From Tieghemiomyces parasiticus (lineage: Eukaryota; Kickxellomycota; Dimargaritomycetes; Dimargaritales; Dimargaritaceae), in assembly GCA_027575765.1 (NCBI GenBank), contig JANBPT010000119.1:1-64000 (forward strand): 64,000 nucleotides of DNA, in the 5' to 3' direction. Positions 46,156 through 57,539 of this stretch are shown in pieces. Under the pieces are notes generated by a model, which saw only the letters and a list, made by a program, of their open reading frames with translations, was not told the DNA's origin and searched no databases. The stretch's first letter is position 1. Every line of letters begins with the position of its first letter. The position numbers were made by a program, and so were the translations under genes.

Positions 46156-49011
46156 ATGCACGCAACTCTACCTGTTTACCTACCCTCAATCTGCCGTCTG
46201 GCCCCCTTCGCACACAGAGTCCTCGACGATGAGTTTCCCCACCGGTGCCTCATGACCCTCGAGAATTCGGTGCGACCTCTTCCCCTTACCACGGTAGCTG
46301 GTGACCACACAGGTGCAGGGAGTGATAGCGGGGACAGCGACAATGCGACCGGCGGTTGCGGGCAGGCCAGCAAGCGGAAAGCTGCGGGGAATCCGCCCAC
46401 CGCGCGCCAGCCACGTCGGTTCTGCGCTGCCCAGCGCGTCCCGTTTGCCGCCCTGGGTTGGGCCCACTACCGCTCGGCGCCAGGGAACACTACTACGTAT
46501 GGCACGCTACTGGCCGTCGATCAGCGCGGAGATATCTGGGCATTCGATTGGGATCATAACAGGTGGGTATTCGGGACAACCCCGGCCCAACACGGCATGG
46601 ATGTGGTTCACCAGGTGGCGCGGATTCGTAGTGGCAGTCCAGCTAGACGGGTTAGCTTGGCGACCGAATTAGACCATTTTCTCAACACTTTCCTACGGTT
46701 CAATCTCCCCCCCCCTCGTCACCCCGTACAGCTACAAATTGGTGGCCCGGACGGGCGTGACGGCTACCGTTGTCGGTCGTACGGCACCGGATAACGTGCG
46801 GTACGTGATCGGCCTGGCCAACCGGTCGCTCAAGGTGTATAAACCAGGTAAGCCCGAGGAGTTGTATGATCCCTGGACATGGCCTTTCCTTCGGCAATTG
46901 AAGTATAGGAACAGCACAATTAGGGAGTTGGTGTTCACCTTAGGATCGACTGTATCTTGCTCCCCAAGACTAACCGGCCGCTACTTACACGTCACTTCAC
47001 CTTCCAGGGGGGATGAGCCAGTGCACAAGGGTCAATACCCATTCGGCGCCGCCACACTCCATCAGCCTCCATCCGACTCTACCGCTCTGCCTCTCAGCCT
47101 CCCCAGAGGACATTGTCATCTGGGACGCCGACACCTGGTGCAAACTGCATGTCCTGCCGGCCCACCCGTCCAAAATTCTACAGGTAGGCCCAATGGATTA
47201 AATTCGGAAACGATCGCTGCGGGACTAATCTCCTAGCTATCACATTATATAGAGCCCACCCAGAATCTAATAACTATGGCTTGCCTCCTCCCCCCTACCC
47301 TTCTACCCCCACTGTCCCCACACCCTAGGCCGGCTACTCGCCCTGCGGCCGCCATATCGTGGCCTGTTTCAGCACTGACACCATCGTGCTTTGGGATGCA
47401 GAGACTTTCGCCAAAGTGTGGAAGGTTAAGGCACCACCACGGAACCCGCACCATGCCACCGACGCCGATCGTGCGGCCCTGTACGAGGCCGATGCGAGCG
47501 CGGTAGCACCCCGTCTAACCACTTTCGCCGTTGATGATCGAGGTACCATGATGATCGCCGGGGGACGGTAAGTTCCGATTTCGCGTTTCTGCCGTATCGA
47601 ATATCACTTACAAGGTCACGAACCGCACACTGACCTCTCCATGTGCTGCTATGGTATTATGTTTGGTGGCCCCATTGTCTCCAGAACCGTGTCCCTGTGG
47701 GTCTGGGATCTCCAAGTCCAGTGCCTGACGCAGGAATTTACCACGCCGGTCCTGGGGGACGGTGTGGCGCAGCTAGACTTTATTCGCGGGACGCAGGTAA
47801 GTGAAAGAGGCACCACCCTGGCCTACAATGACGAACAGCAAGCTTGATGCTGATGTCGAGTGCACCAGGTGAACGTTGCCGTTGCCACTCCCCCCCCTAC
47901 TCATCACCCAAATTCCCCTACACACTTTTTATTTCCGTCCAGATCGTTCTGGTGGTGACCATGGCTGGTCGGGTCTACCTACTCAACATTGACGACGCCC
48001 GGTTCGTGCACGTGGGCTTCACCTTTGCGGTAAGTAATTGAATCGGCAACTCTGGCTTCATGTAATCGTCAAGTTATCAGGTTAGTATAGCCGCCCATGC
48101 GAACGGTGGCTACGGAAAAAGAATTCTAATCAAATGCTTAGTTACCATTACCACTCCCCCCTCCTTTGATAACCCTCAATAACAGGTGACCTGTGCCACA
48201 CTGTCACCTTGTGGTAGCTTTGTGGCGGTCGTTCCTGCCTTCTCACCCGATACCCTTAAGGTCTATCCGCTGGAGGCTTTGATTACGATACTCGAGGTGA
48301 GTCAACGATTCACCTAAAAAAAGCCTGGCCGCGCAACCATGCCCCCCAGCCCTCACCTGTCTACTCTTGTGTAACAGCTGGCTCAGTATAGTATTGCCTT
48401 CCGCCTGGTATTGCCATTGCGCCCCACCTACCCTCAGGACCCGGCGTTAGATCTACCCCTTCCGACAACCATCGATATTAGTCCGCTGCCTGCCCCTGCC
48501 CACGCACGGTCACCTTACGAAGGTGAAGATGGTTACCCCATTTCGAACGGGCCACCTGTTGCACCCGCGTCGGGACGGTCGTTGTCAGCTACTTTGGAGG
48601 CCGCGTGGGGCAGGGGCACACCCACTGTTTTGGCGCAAGGCAGCCCTCCACCGTCGGTCAACCGAGGCACGCGAATGGGAAGCGCTTTACGTGGTAGTGA
48701 CCTCCCCGGGCCCGGCCGAACAACGCTATTGACAGGAAGGACTCTAGTTGATGAAGGTAGGAGGTCAATCCCCTAGGACCTTTCCCAACCAGGGCCGCTG
48801 AAATTGGAACTTTTCAGTCGGTAACAATGAGCTGACCACTAGTCTCCCTCTCTTACTCACCGATGGCATGCCTTAACCCTCAGAAACGACCGGTCCACAG
48901 ATCGACCGGACCCCAGTTGCTGGTCCGCCGGCAGTTACACTAGGTCAGCCCAGCGCCGCCTACCTGGCGCAGATTGAGCGTGAGGAGGCAGAGCTGATCC
49001 GGACGAAGTAA
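46156..49011 (+). CDS. WD40 protein resembling the N-terminal half of TBC1D31/WDR67
   Basis: Multi-exon plus-strand gene. Well-supported exons: 46156-46562, 46732-~46847, ~47022-47183, 47329-47567, 47685-47796, 47943-48029, 48186-48296, 48378-48756 and 48894-49011. The joins around 46848-47021 are uncertain. ATG 46252 is an alternative start. WD40-type strands recur in the order seen in TBC1D31: GDIWAFDWDHN, YVIGLANRSLKVY, EDIVIWDADTW, DTIVLWDAETF, MMIAGG then VSLWVWDLQ, GRVYLLNID and VTCATLSPCGSFVAVV with LKVYPLEAL. A disordered Pro/Gly segment follows, then a short charged helix ending EREEAELIRTK. The TAA at 49009 overlaps a GTAAGT, so one more small exon (to about 49200) is possible. No TBC domain or long coiled coil follows, because the convergent transporter gene ends at 49386. 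In animals the family acts at centriolar satellites; its role here is unknown. Confidence 0.65.
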
Positions 49012-49385
49012 GTACCCGTGCACCGCTTGGACGGCGGTATTCGCATTTGCCAGGCCTAGTTTTGCGGCCGACTGGACTCATGTGGCTCACACATCGAGCT
49101 TAACCCCCTCTCCCACTTTTTCCCTGATGGCTACTAGCTTGCACTCATATCGCCAGCGGATGTCAACCTTCGCCGGGGCTTCGAGCCGCCCATAGTTTGG
49201 CAAGGAAGGGACAGTACCCAGTTCATTAGATGGAATAGGTGTCGTCCAGTGAAACCTTTTCCTTACAATGCAGTGTAAATAAATGAAAAAAGACGTAATA
49301 ATACAAGGGGATGAGTAGAGGGACATTGAAAAAAAAAGAGAGACGTCTCAAGGCAACGTTGGAAACGTCGTTTTGGCAGTGAGTA

Positions 49386-51333
49386 TCACATGTGCTGTAG
49401 GATGTAAAACACCATGATAAGGCCCAACGTTCCAGAGAAGTCGCTGATGGAGGTAAGGAACGGGTTGGTGTAGTTGTCCGGGTCGTAGTTCCACTGCCAA
49501 ATCAAAAGGGTGAGTGCCTTGGCGAGAGCGAGCATGAGGAACACGATGCAGAGGCAGGCTATGGTATAGAGCAGCCATAGCTTCCACGTGAGGATACCGT
49601 GGGCCAGGTGAAGGACGTTGACGAACAGCAGGAAGATCCAGTGGACCGGGAGGTTGATAAGAAACAGCATGACCATGACCGGCCGATAGCTCTCCTCGGT
49701 TCCGGCATGCAGATGAGTGGAGATGCGGGAGGCGAAGATAGTACATACGTTGCCGATGGTGCCGTTGAACACCGGGAGGAGGACAGCCAGCGCATGGAAC
49801 TTGATCACGTGGGATTTGACGAGCAGCCCGGCTAGGCTGGTCATGATCAGGGCAAAGACCAGGGGTGGCCAGCCGGCCCCCATGAGGCCCGAAACCCGCC
49901 GGTTGCGCCGGGCCAGGTAGGAGGTAACCGCAAGGAGACCCAGCAGTAGAAAGAACAGTACGAAAAGAACAGGTATGCCTGTCGGGCGAGAGGGCCGCGT
50001 GAGGAGGAGATTGTGGGATAGGGTTGGTGGTTAGCGAGGGCGTTAAAGGGACACCCCATGGGGACACCGACTCATAAGAAAATAGGCGGCGTTAAATGCA
50101 TACCGCTGCACCACTTACTCCGCAGTTGGAACAGGCCCTGGGCAAAGCGCGAGAGCAGGAGTACGGTGGTCATATCGCCAAAACTCGAGGTAAGCGGGAT
50201 GGCCACGTTATCCGGATCGATACCCGTCCGGTGGCTGGCATAAATGGCGACGCAGCTGAGGACGCCAATCAGGAGACTGCCCACGAAGGAAGTGAGCATA
50301 CTGGTGACGATGATGAGCATGGTCTTTTGAAGGTTTCCAATGGGGTCCGCATCGGCAGCAGCTGTCGGTGACTCAGCCGGCTTAGCATCCCAGCCAGAGA
50401 AGACGAACCCTAACGTGGAGGCCAGTACGCCAGCTACAAACCCAACGGTCAGCGTTTGAAAGAGTAGGAGGAGGAGGTTCCCCAGAACCGCGGTGAGACG
50501 ACCCGTCCGGTCGTCCAGCTCGCCCAGGTTGGCCAGTGTCGAGAGGCGGGAGGAGAGATTGACTTCCAGGTTACCCTTTAGGTTCATGATGATGGAGACC
50601 AGAATAAAGAGTTCGGTGACTTGATGGAACGCAGGCCAGGTCTGCGTACGTCGGGTGAGACAAGGGATATTTGCGTGGCGCGATAGTAATGGAGCATGAG
50701 TCTCAGCCCCAAATTTGTCATACAGACTACCCGTGTAACATCACCGCTTCGGGCTACAGAAACGAACGACGTGGGGCGATCTCCACTTACCTGTACAGAA
50801 TCGAAGAGCCAGCCCGAGACCATTGACCCGACAACGGCAATCAACAGGATAGGTGTCACTTGTAACACAAGGTACTTGTGCGAAGCTTTGGTTCGCTCGT
50901 CGGTGACCACGACCACGCTGGCGGGCCCCCCCACGTCCAGCAACGAAATGATACTCTCCATACCGTCGCTGTCGCGTGTCGACCCGCGACCCGACTTGGC
51001 CCGCGGGCTGGTGAGGGTTTTCGCGTCGAGCATTTCTGGTGACTGAGACCACATAGTGCTGGGCGACCCGGGAAGATCTTCCAGTGGAATCATAAGCTCG
51101 GTGGCGGTCAGGGTGCGGTCAAACACATCGCTGTCGGCGTCGGGTTGGGAGTCTGCAGCCATGGCGGAGGCCGCGGCGTGCGGACTGATTCTGCTGGTAG
51201 GATATTGGGTACTCGGTGCTAGGGATGGGCTATCCCGTGGTGACCGCCCGGGCCGGGGCGAGGGCGAACTGGATCCCTGGTGCTCTGAGGAATCCGTTAA
51301 CCGGTGATAACCAGATGACGCGGACGGCGCCAT
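49386..51333 (-). CDS. SLC41/MgtE-type divalent cation transporter
   Basis: Three minus-strand exons, 51333-50791, 50641-50119 and 49978-49386, phases 0 and 1, giving 552 residues. The N-terminal 140 residues are Ser/Pro-rich and cytosolic-looking. The membrane region carries two MgtE-like half repeats. The first includes FILVSIIMNLKGNLEVNLSSR (key residues LKGN at about 202-205, SRLST at 212-216) and later DPDNVAIPLTSSFGDMTT (D323, D337). The second has the parallel DPDNYTNPFLTSISD near the C-terminus (D521, D535). These paired DPDN and downstream acidic positions line the cation path in SLC41/MgtE proteins, which move Mg2+ and sometimes other divalent ions across the plasma membrane or vacuole. 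Substrate is inferred from the family. A TATAAAA box is 55 bp upstream. It converges with the WD40 gene. Confidence 0.88.
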
Positions 51334-52606
51334 GGTGACGACGGTGCGGGGCGGAAGACCTGGATAGGGATACCAGGTGGCGGCAGGTTTTATATTATCG
51401 GAGGGATTAAGGGCGCCAGGTCGTGCTAAAGGCTAAGGGAGGCGACGAATGGACGACGCAGGACAAGACTGACTGATGCAAGGGAAGAGGGCCGGTGGGC
51501 GAGGGAGGGAGGTGGGGGAAGACACCCAGAAGCAAGGGCGATGGGAGAAGGGTGGGTTTCGGAACGAAGGTTCGTTTGGAGAGTGTTCAAGGCGACCAAA
51601 CACAGTACAGGTGGAGGGCACCGGACGACACTGAAATAGGAGAAAACATTAGCTAGAAGCAGCCTTGGCGGTGTTTGGCAGGTGTATAGTCGAGCTCCTG
51701 GTGGAAGGCAGTCCGATAAGTCCACGCAAGGCGGCGTGGGTGTGTCGTGGCAGTGAGGTGCGGGTGTCAAGAGGGAGCGCGCGGCCCTCACAATTAAGAT
51801 GGACTAAAAGGCACCTTGCAAGCAAGGATGGCTGAAATGCAATGGCGGCTGGACGAGTCCATAGAAGCGGGTTAGGTAGGGGTAGCGAAGGGGGGGGGGG
51901 TTCATTTAACCCGACCGAGCAAGGGTCGACGGCGCCGTTCGCAAGGCGCAGATCACTCTTTGAGGCGACTGGCTGTCAACAAAAGCCCCCTTTTAAATTG
52001 GACTGCGCGGTAGTGGTCGAACCAGCTCCCAGGCGGCGAAGACGGCCAGGACTGCCGCAATAGCCACCAATTGACTGTCAACAGCGCGGACTATGGGCCT
52101 CTATCGCTTTTATATCAAAACCCACTAAGGCAGCATCCGACCCTATTTGCCCATCAGGCGCCGGAGGTTGGTCAGCGAGAAGAAAAGGAGGGATTGCAGC
52201 GAGCTAGTCTTCAAGTGAACGAGGCCCGACGGGCTTCATTCTTCAAGTGGCGCTGGGCCAGCCACAAAACTAGTAATAGCGCACGGTACTGCCTTTTAGG
52301 TTGCCGGTGGAAACCCAGGCCACCGCTGGCAGCGCAATGCAGGGGATCAAGGCCGACGCGTGAGCGCTAGATACAAGCAGCGAGATGCGGTCGCCAAACG
52401 CCCGTGCTTCGGCCTGAGGCTATATCAGGGGCATCTCGCCCTCTCCCTGGCATTGCCCTTGCACTAGAATTGGCTATTTATTTCCATTACCAGGTCTGCC
52501 TTGCTTTCCGGAGGTCATTCCGCATCCCCGTTCACTGCACGGTTCGCTTTACATATAACACCGTTTATCAACCTACCAACGTCTTAACCCAGGCGACCCA
52601 TACAAG
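51334..52606. other. Divergent promoter region
   Basis: Lies between the transporter (minus) and the gene at 52607 (plus). A poly-G run at 51891-51900 and CT/GA-rich tracts occur. Frames at 51426-51791 and 52071-52370 show no product. Confidence 0.45.
51388..51394 (-). promoter_or_regulatory. TATA box of the SLC41-type transporter
   Basis: On the minus strand this reads TATAAAA, 55 bp upstream of the start codon at 51333, followed by the short leader CCTGCCGCC. Confidence 0.5.
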
Positions 52607-53745
52607 ATGGCTCAACCCACTCCGAATCCGGCGCCGATCGCCTCGACGCATACACTGCGTACTAAGAAGTTGGCCCTGGCGCGTGCCACTCCGGCCGGCT
52701 ACCTGTTCACCAGCATCACCGACGTGTCTGCCGACATGCCCCTATCGGTACCAGAAGGCACGTCCACCGTAGCCGTTTATCCATCCGCGCCCATCCCGCA
52801 GGCGCAAATTCCGCGCCTCAGCACTGTAGATCCTCTTTCCAAGCGCAAACAGGTCATCATCCCCCTTCGTCCCCAACACCCAACCAAGGCCTGTATGTAC
52901 CAGTCTGTAGGAACGGAGCGATACAGTCTAAAGGGTGACAACCTAACTTAGCACCCCCTGTGCCCGGATTTGAGCGGCTAGCTGACCACAGGGCCGTGCG
53001 CATTAATCTACAATCTAACCTTCCTTGTCACCCCCCCCCTCTCTCTCTATCTCTCTCGTCCACACCTTCACCCGGTCCTCCAGCTCGCTCCACTCGGTAC
53101 GGTGTTTACAATGCCTGCTTCCCACAGTACGATACCACCGACGCCGAACTGGATCCCAGTGAGGTTGCTCTGGTCACCTCAGTAACCTCCGCCAACTCCG
53201 ACTGCGTCCCGCTCGATGCGGCACTGACCGTCACCGACGACGGTCTCCCCAACTGGACGGATGTAGCGTGCCTCATCACGAAGTACCTGCCCCCCACTGA
53301 CCAGACTGACAACACACCGCTTGACCATGCCGTCCTGGCTGAGGTCGGTATTGATGTTAATGCCCTGTTCCAGACTCCCAGCGTGGCCACGGAGACCCCT
53401 GCCCCCACCCCCAGCACAGAACGGAGTCTGGCGGACAGTTCACGCCTCCTCTTGGAGTTGGAGGCCCTACAGAATAAGCGGCTCACCTCCGATAAACCTG
53501 AAACGGCCAGCGTAGAAGAGCGCATCAAAGCGGCCGAATTACAGGCCCACTTGGTACGCGCTCTACCCCTCTCGTCACCCCTGGCCCTCACGGACCTCGC
53601 CACGCTCCGCCGCGCCATGGAACAATTGCCCCTTACCGAGCCGGCTTACAAAGGGGTCCTCCGCCCCCAGCAGTGCTTTGCCTACCCGTCAAATGCTCGC
53701 TTGTCTAAGGATTTCCCACCCAACGCCACTGAGGTTGACACATAA
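52607..53745 (+). CDS. Conserved-looking protein, unknown function
   Basis: Two exons, 52607-52892 and 53084-53745, joined in phase 1 across a GTATGT donor and a CT-rich tract ending CTCCAG, giving 315 residues. It starts MAQPTPNPAPI, then a segment THTLRTKKLALARATPAGYLF and a short proline-rich link. The exon junction lies at HPTKA. The second exon begins STRYGVYNACFPQYDTTDAELD, which looks like a folded conserved core, with PNWTDVACLITKYLP after it. A helical stretch (SSRLLLELEALQNKRL ... VEERIKAAELQAHLVRAL) suggests a coiled coil. No signal peptide or membrane segment is present. Composition and layout would suit a nuclear complex subunit, but I do not recognise the family and do not assign one. 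Strong codon regularity supports that it is real. Confidence 0.6.
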
Positions 53746-56700
53746 ATATTGGCAGCAGGCTACACTACCGTCAGTCGACTTGATACCGTATCCCCCTCCC
53801 CTTTCCTTTTCTCTCGTTGCACTACTCAGGCTACCCCCTCTCGACAGCCATTGGTACCTTCTCTTGTAAATTAAATCGTACCTGCTTACAGGCAGATACT
53901 AATCTCAAAATGCGCGCCAATGAACAACTCCCTGGGCTCGGGGTTGCTTCCGACCTCCCCCTCTCTTTCCTCCACTTTGGAAAGCAGATACCGCATAGGA
54001 TGGAGAATTGGATATAGGCCTAGGACTGCCGCCTGGTTGGCAGAACCCTAACCTCTTCTGGATGGGAGCACTGCATGAAGAGTAAAACCCTGGTGGGTCA
54101 GCCATTCTCCTTCCTTTAGCTGTGGTCTTTGGGTGAAATCCGCACATGCGGCACCTAAGTAGAGCAGTAGCGTCTATCACAGTCCCTAGTGAGGAAAATC
54201 CAATCGCAAACCTCATCACCCTTACTAAGTATCCTCAAGGCTGCCGATCTCGAGCTCACGATCAGTTCGTCAAGTTGTCCTGGCCACCTTGGCAATTTTC
54301 CCATACAGGAGCGGCCGCTCCTATGGTGTCCATAAGCATAACCCTATCATTGCCCAAAACGCCCTGATCCCACCGGTTGACAGGGACTCCAGCCCTACTG
54401 GCCGTCAGTCTAAATGGGCAAGAAAGAGAACCGGTGGCCTTCAATAGAGAGATATAAAACCTCACAGACTCAAAATACCCGCTGATATAATTGCTCAGGT
54501 TGCATGTCAAAGAGCGGCCGCCTGTCCCGCGGCAGCCAGAAGAAGAGCAATCCGATTTTGAGTGACATAACGCATGTGCCAGTCCGCGTACTAGTTGTCC
54601 CTGTGGTAGGAGTATATTTACTAACAGCGAAGAGTAGCTGCTAAGCTCGAATTTAGCCGGGGGTTGATGGTTTAAGTGATGACTGTCATTATTATAGCGT
54701 TTTCTCACCTCCATGTATCCACTACACCACATGACGAAGGGAGAGCAGAAAATATTAATGGTTGTGCGCTTACTCAAGGCATCTTTATAATTTCATTCGT
54801 GTTTCCCCATTTGAGCGCTAGGAAATCAAACAGTAACGCGTGTATACTTTTTCGGTCTTTCTTTCGCCGTTTTAGAAAGGCGGGGGAGGAGGTTAATTAT
54901 TGGAAAGGCGGCGAGTGCTATGCACTGACAAGCGATACAGGAAAGTAGGTGAAAAAGTGGAAAAAGGTCAATCAAGGGTTGGGGTCCTCGGTCATATTTT
55001 TTCTCCGGCCGGCATCCCCGGGAGGAGCGAAGAAGGTGGGTGGTACCGGCGGCTGGTAGGCTGGTAGTGCCTAGTCGTCGGGGGTTCGCTGCTGTTATGT
55101 CGTGCAGGGTGGTGGTGTGCTGCCAAGGTAAGAAATATGTGGTTTTCGGGCACCACGGAGACCATGGTTCAAAATTTGGGTCAGTGTTGATCTAAAATTT
55201 TGGATTACCTACTCTTCACACTGTCCCCTTATCCGGGCAATCGCTAATTAACACCCGGCTTTTAGCCACTCCTTCTCATCGACCTATTAGAATTACCACA
55301 GGGGGGCTGATTGCCAGCTTTGACAGGCCGCATCTGGTGAGGTAAACGGTCGGCATCACAATAATTATTTTTGCAACCCCGGCAGGCTTGGTCTGGCATC
55401 AGTCTATATTAGAGACACCATGTCTATTGACTAGTACCAGTAGCTGGGACCGGAAGATAAAGCCATGTTAAACCGTTGACAATAAACCTGTCCAACCGTT
55501 GACTCTGGTGCTGGAATATTAACTGAGGAATACGGACACAATGCACGAGCGTTAGTGACACCAGCTGTGGGTGGGATACTAGAAAAAAAAAACCACCCCC
55601 AAAATGATCAACACAGCTACATACCTCTAGGGTTTTGCATAGGACAGTGTGTAGGGGAGAGGGGGTAAGGAAAAATGGCCAGGTCCAAACCGGTTATTTG
55701 CTGGCATGTTTGTGGAGTTCTTCCTCCGGTAGATACCAAAATGCATACCCGCCAAACTGGCTAGGGTGGCAGATGGGCAACCGGCCTAGTCCGTTTTATT
55801 TCGAAGGGGCCACGAGACGTACTTCAAATGGAGCATCTACTTGCAAATGATGATCTGGCCACTAAAAGACATACCGCTGCCCCTTGGCTTTTTATCACGC
55901 GTGTACATGGCCCTACGGTCTTGAGAACACGAGAACATGAAAATCCGCCCATCGCGTTTGGTGAAGGGGGGTCGTGGCTTTGGTACTAGGGCAGGGCGGG
56001 CGGGCGAAGAGGTTATTTCTGTGACCATAAATGGTCTGATTCTATATTGTGTTGTATCAGACAACTTGCCATTGCCGATATTACTAGGTCCTATCGATAG
56101 GGTTAAAGCCTAATACCCGCAGTTCGTCCACTGAAGCTTCTCACATTTGTGGCATCCTGCTCTTCCCCCTTACTTACCGCCAGACATTGTATTTTCGACT
56201 GCCAATTTGGCCTGCCCCATCGAACCTGGCTTATCGCTGCGAGGTAGGTAACCTAAAAGGGAGAGAACCCGTGCACATTGCTGCCAGGAGCAGAGACAAA
56301 AAGGGGTAAACGACGGGGATCGTCCGTCTGCAGTGGTTGGGGGTGGAGTGAGAAAAATGGGGACAAGGTTATTCCGAAAGGGTTGCCCGTGCGGTAATAT
56401 CTGGACCCTACTCCATCCGCCAAGATACCCGTTCGACAAGCAGCTGATACCTACCTCTCTTATCACCCAATTTAGGGCCATGGAGCGGCGAAGGTAATGG
56501 ACTACTATTTAGTTGTTCTTGATGTCAAGGGTTATTAGATTATTTTCCCATACCAGCTTGGAGTGCGTAATTATCCCTCCGTCATATAACTTTACCGATG
56601 ATGGCTCTCGGTGTAAATGCTAGGGGTTGCGCTGCACGTAGCTGCGTAATATTCTACGCTCAAAAGTTGCCGACGACCTGGAGTGTGGGTTTCAAAAACG

Positions 56701-57539
56701 ACGGAATCGTTAATCCAACACGACACTTGAAACCCCGTTCAGACGACCAGTTTGAACAGCCGACAAGTCGGTTGGATAAGGCACCATCGCCTATACATGG
56801 TGATATTAATCGAGCGGATCATTGTGCGGCGGGTGTGTACAGTAACAGAAAGCCAACTTTACGTGACAAGAGTGGCCCCGGTTCCAACACTACAGCGTCC
56901 ATTTGAAGATGTCCGGAATACTGTCGTCACTGATTGGCTGCTCGGAAGGAAGTAGCTAAATAGGGCCCAGTGCGTTTGTGGTCCCCTCGTATTTCTCACG
57001 ACAACAGCAGCAAACCATTCAACCATACAGGAAGGGCGGGAGATAACCTTTGCGGACCTGGTTTGATTCTTTATACTGGTGTTTTGGTTTAATTTCCACC
57101 AACCGGCAGTGTGGGGTTGCAGGCAAAGTACGAAATACGTGCTGAGCTCAGACTAGGAGAGCAACTCCTCCCACCCCTGCATTATGCACCCCTCCGCTTC
57201 CAGTATTTTTATCATTGCAGATTTGGATACCCCGACAAGTGCATATGAAACGAGCTCGAGGGGGCGGGGGGTTCTAAGCTCGGCCCCCACTGTTGTTGTC
57301 CTTTGGTTACAGTGGTCGGATACAAACACCTGTCTTCGTTCCTCTCTTTGCCACTACTTAGCCCAGCCCCTCTATGGTGAGGTCTTTTTCCTTCCCATCT
57401 TCTGCTACTTAAATCGGCTTTCCGTCGCCGAGTTTCCTCCCCTATTGCTCCGATATCCTACCGCTATATTTTCCTCACCACCACTTATCTGCCCACCTCT
57501 TTTCTGCTTGCAGTTTATCTATCCCAGTCAACCTCCACC
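53746..57539. other. Gene-poor stretch upstream of acyl-CoA oxidase copy 2
   Basis: About 3.8 kb with no supported gene. Frames at 54262-54777 and 56598-56955 lack any domain. The last 300 bp are CT-rich and likely the promoter and leader of the acyl-CoA oxidase gene. Confidence 0.45.

Noticed and set aside
47013..47201. Separate small gene starting MSQCTRVNTH
   Set aside because: The frame is an internal exon of the WD40 gene: it ends at a GTAGGC donor and carries EDIVIWDADTW.
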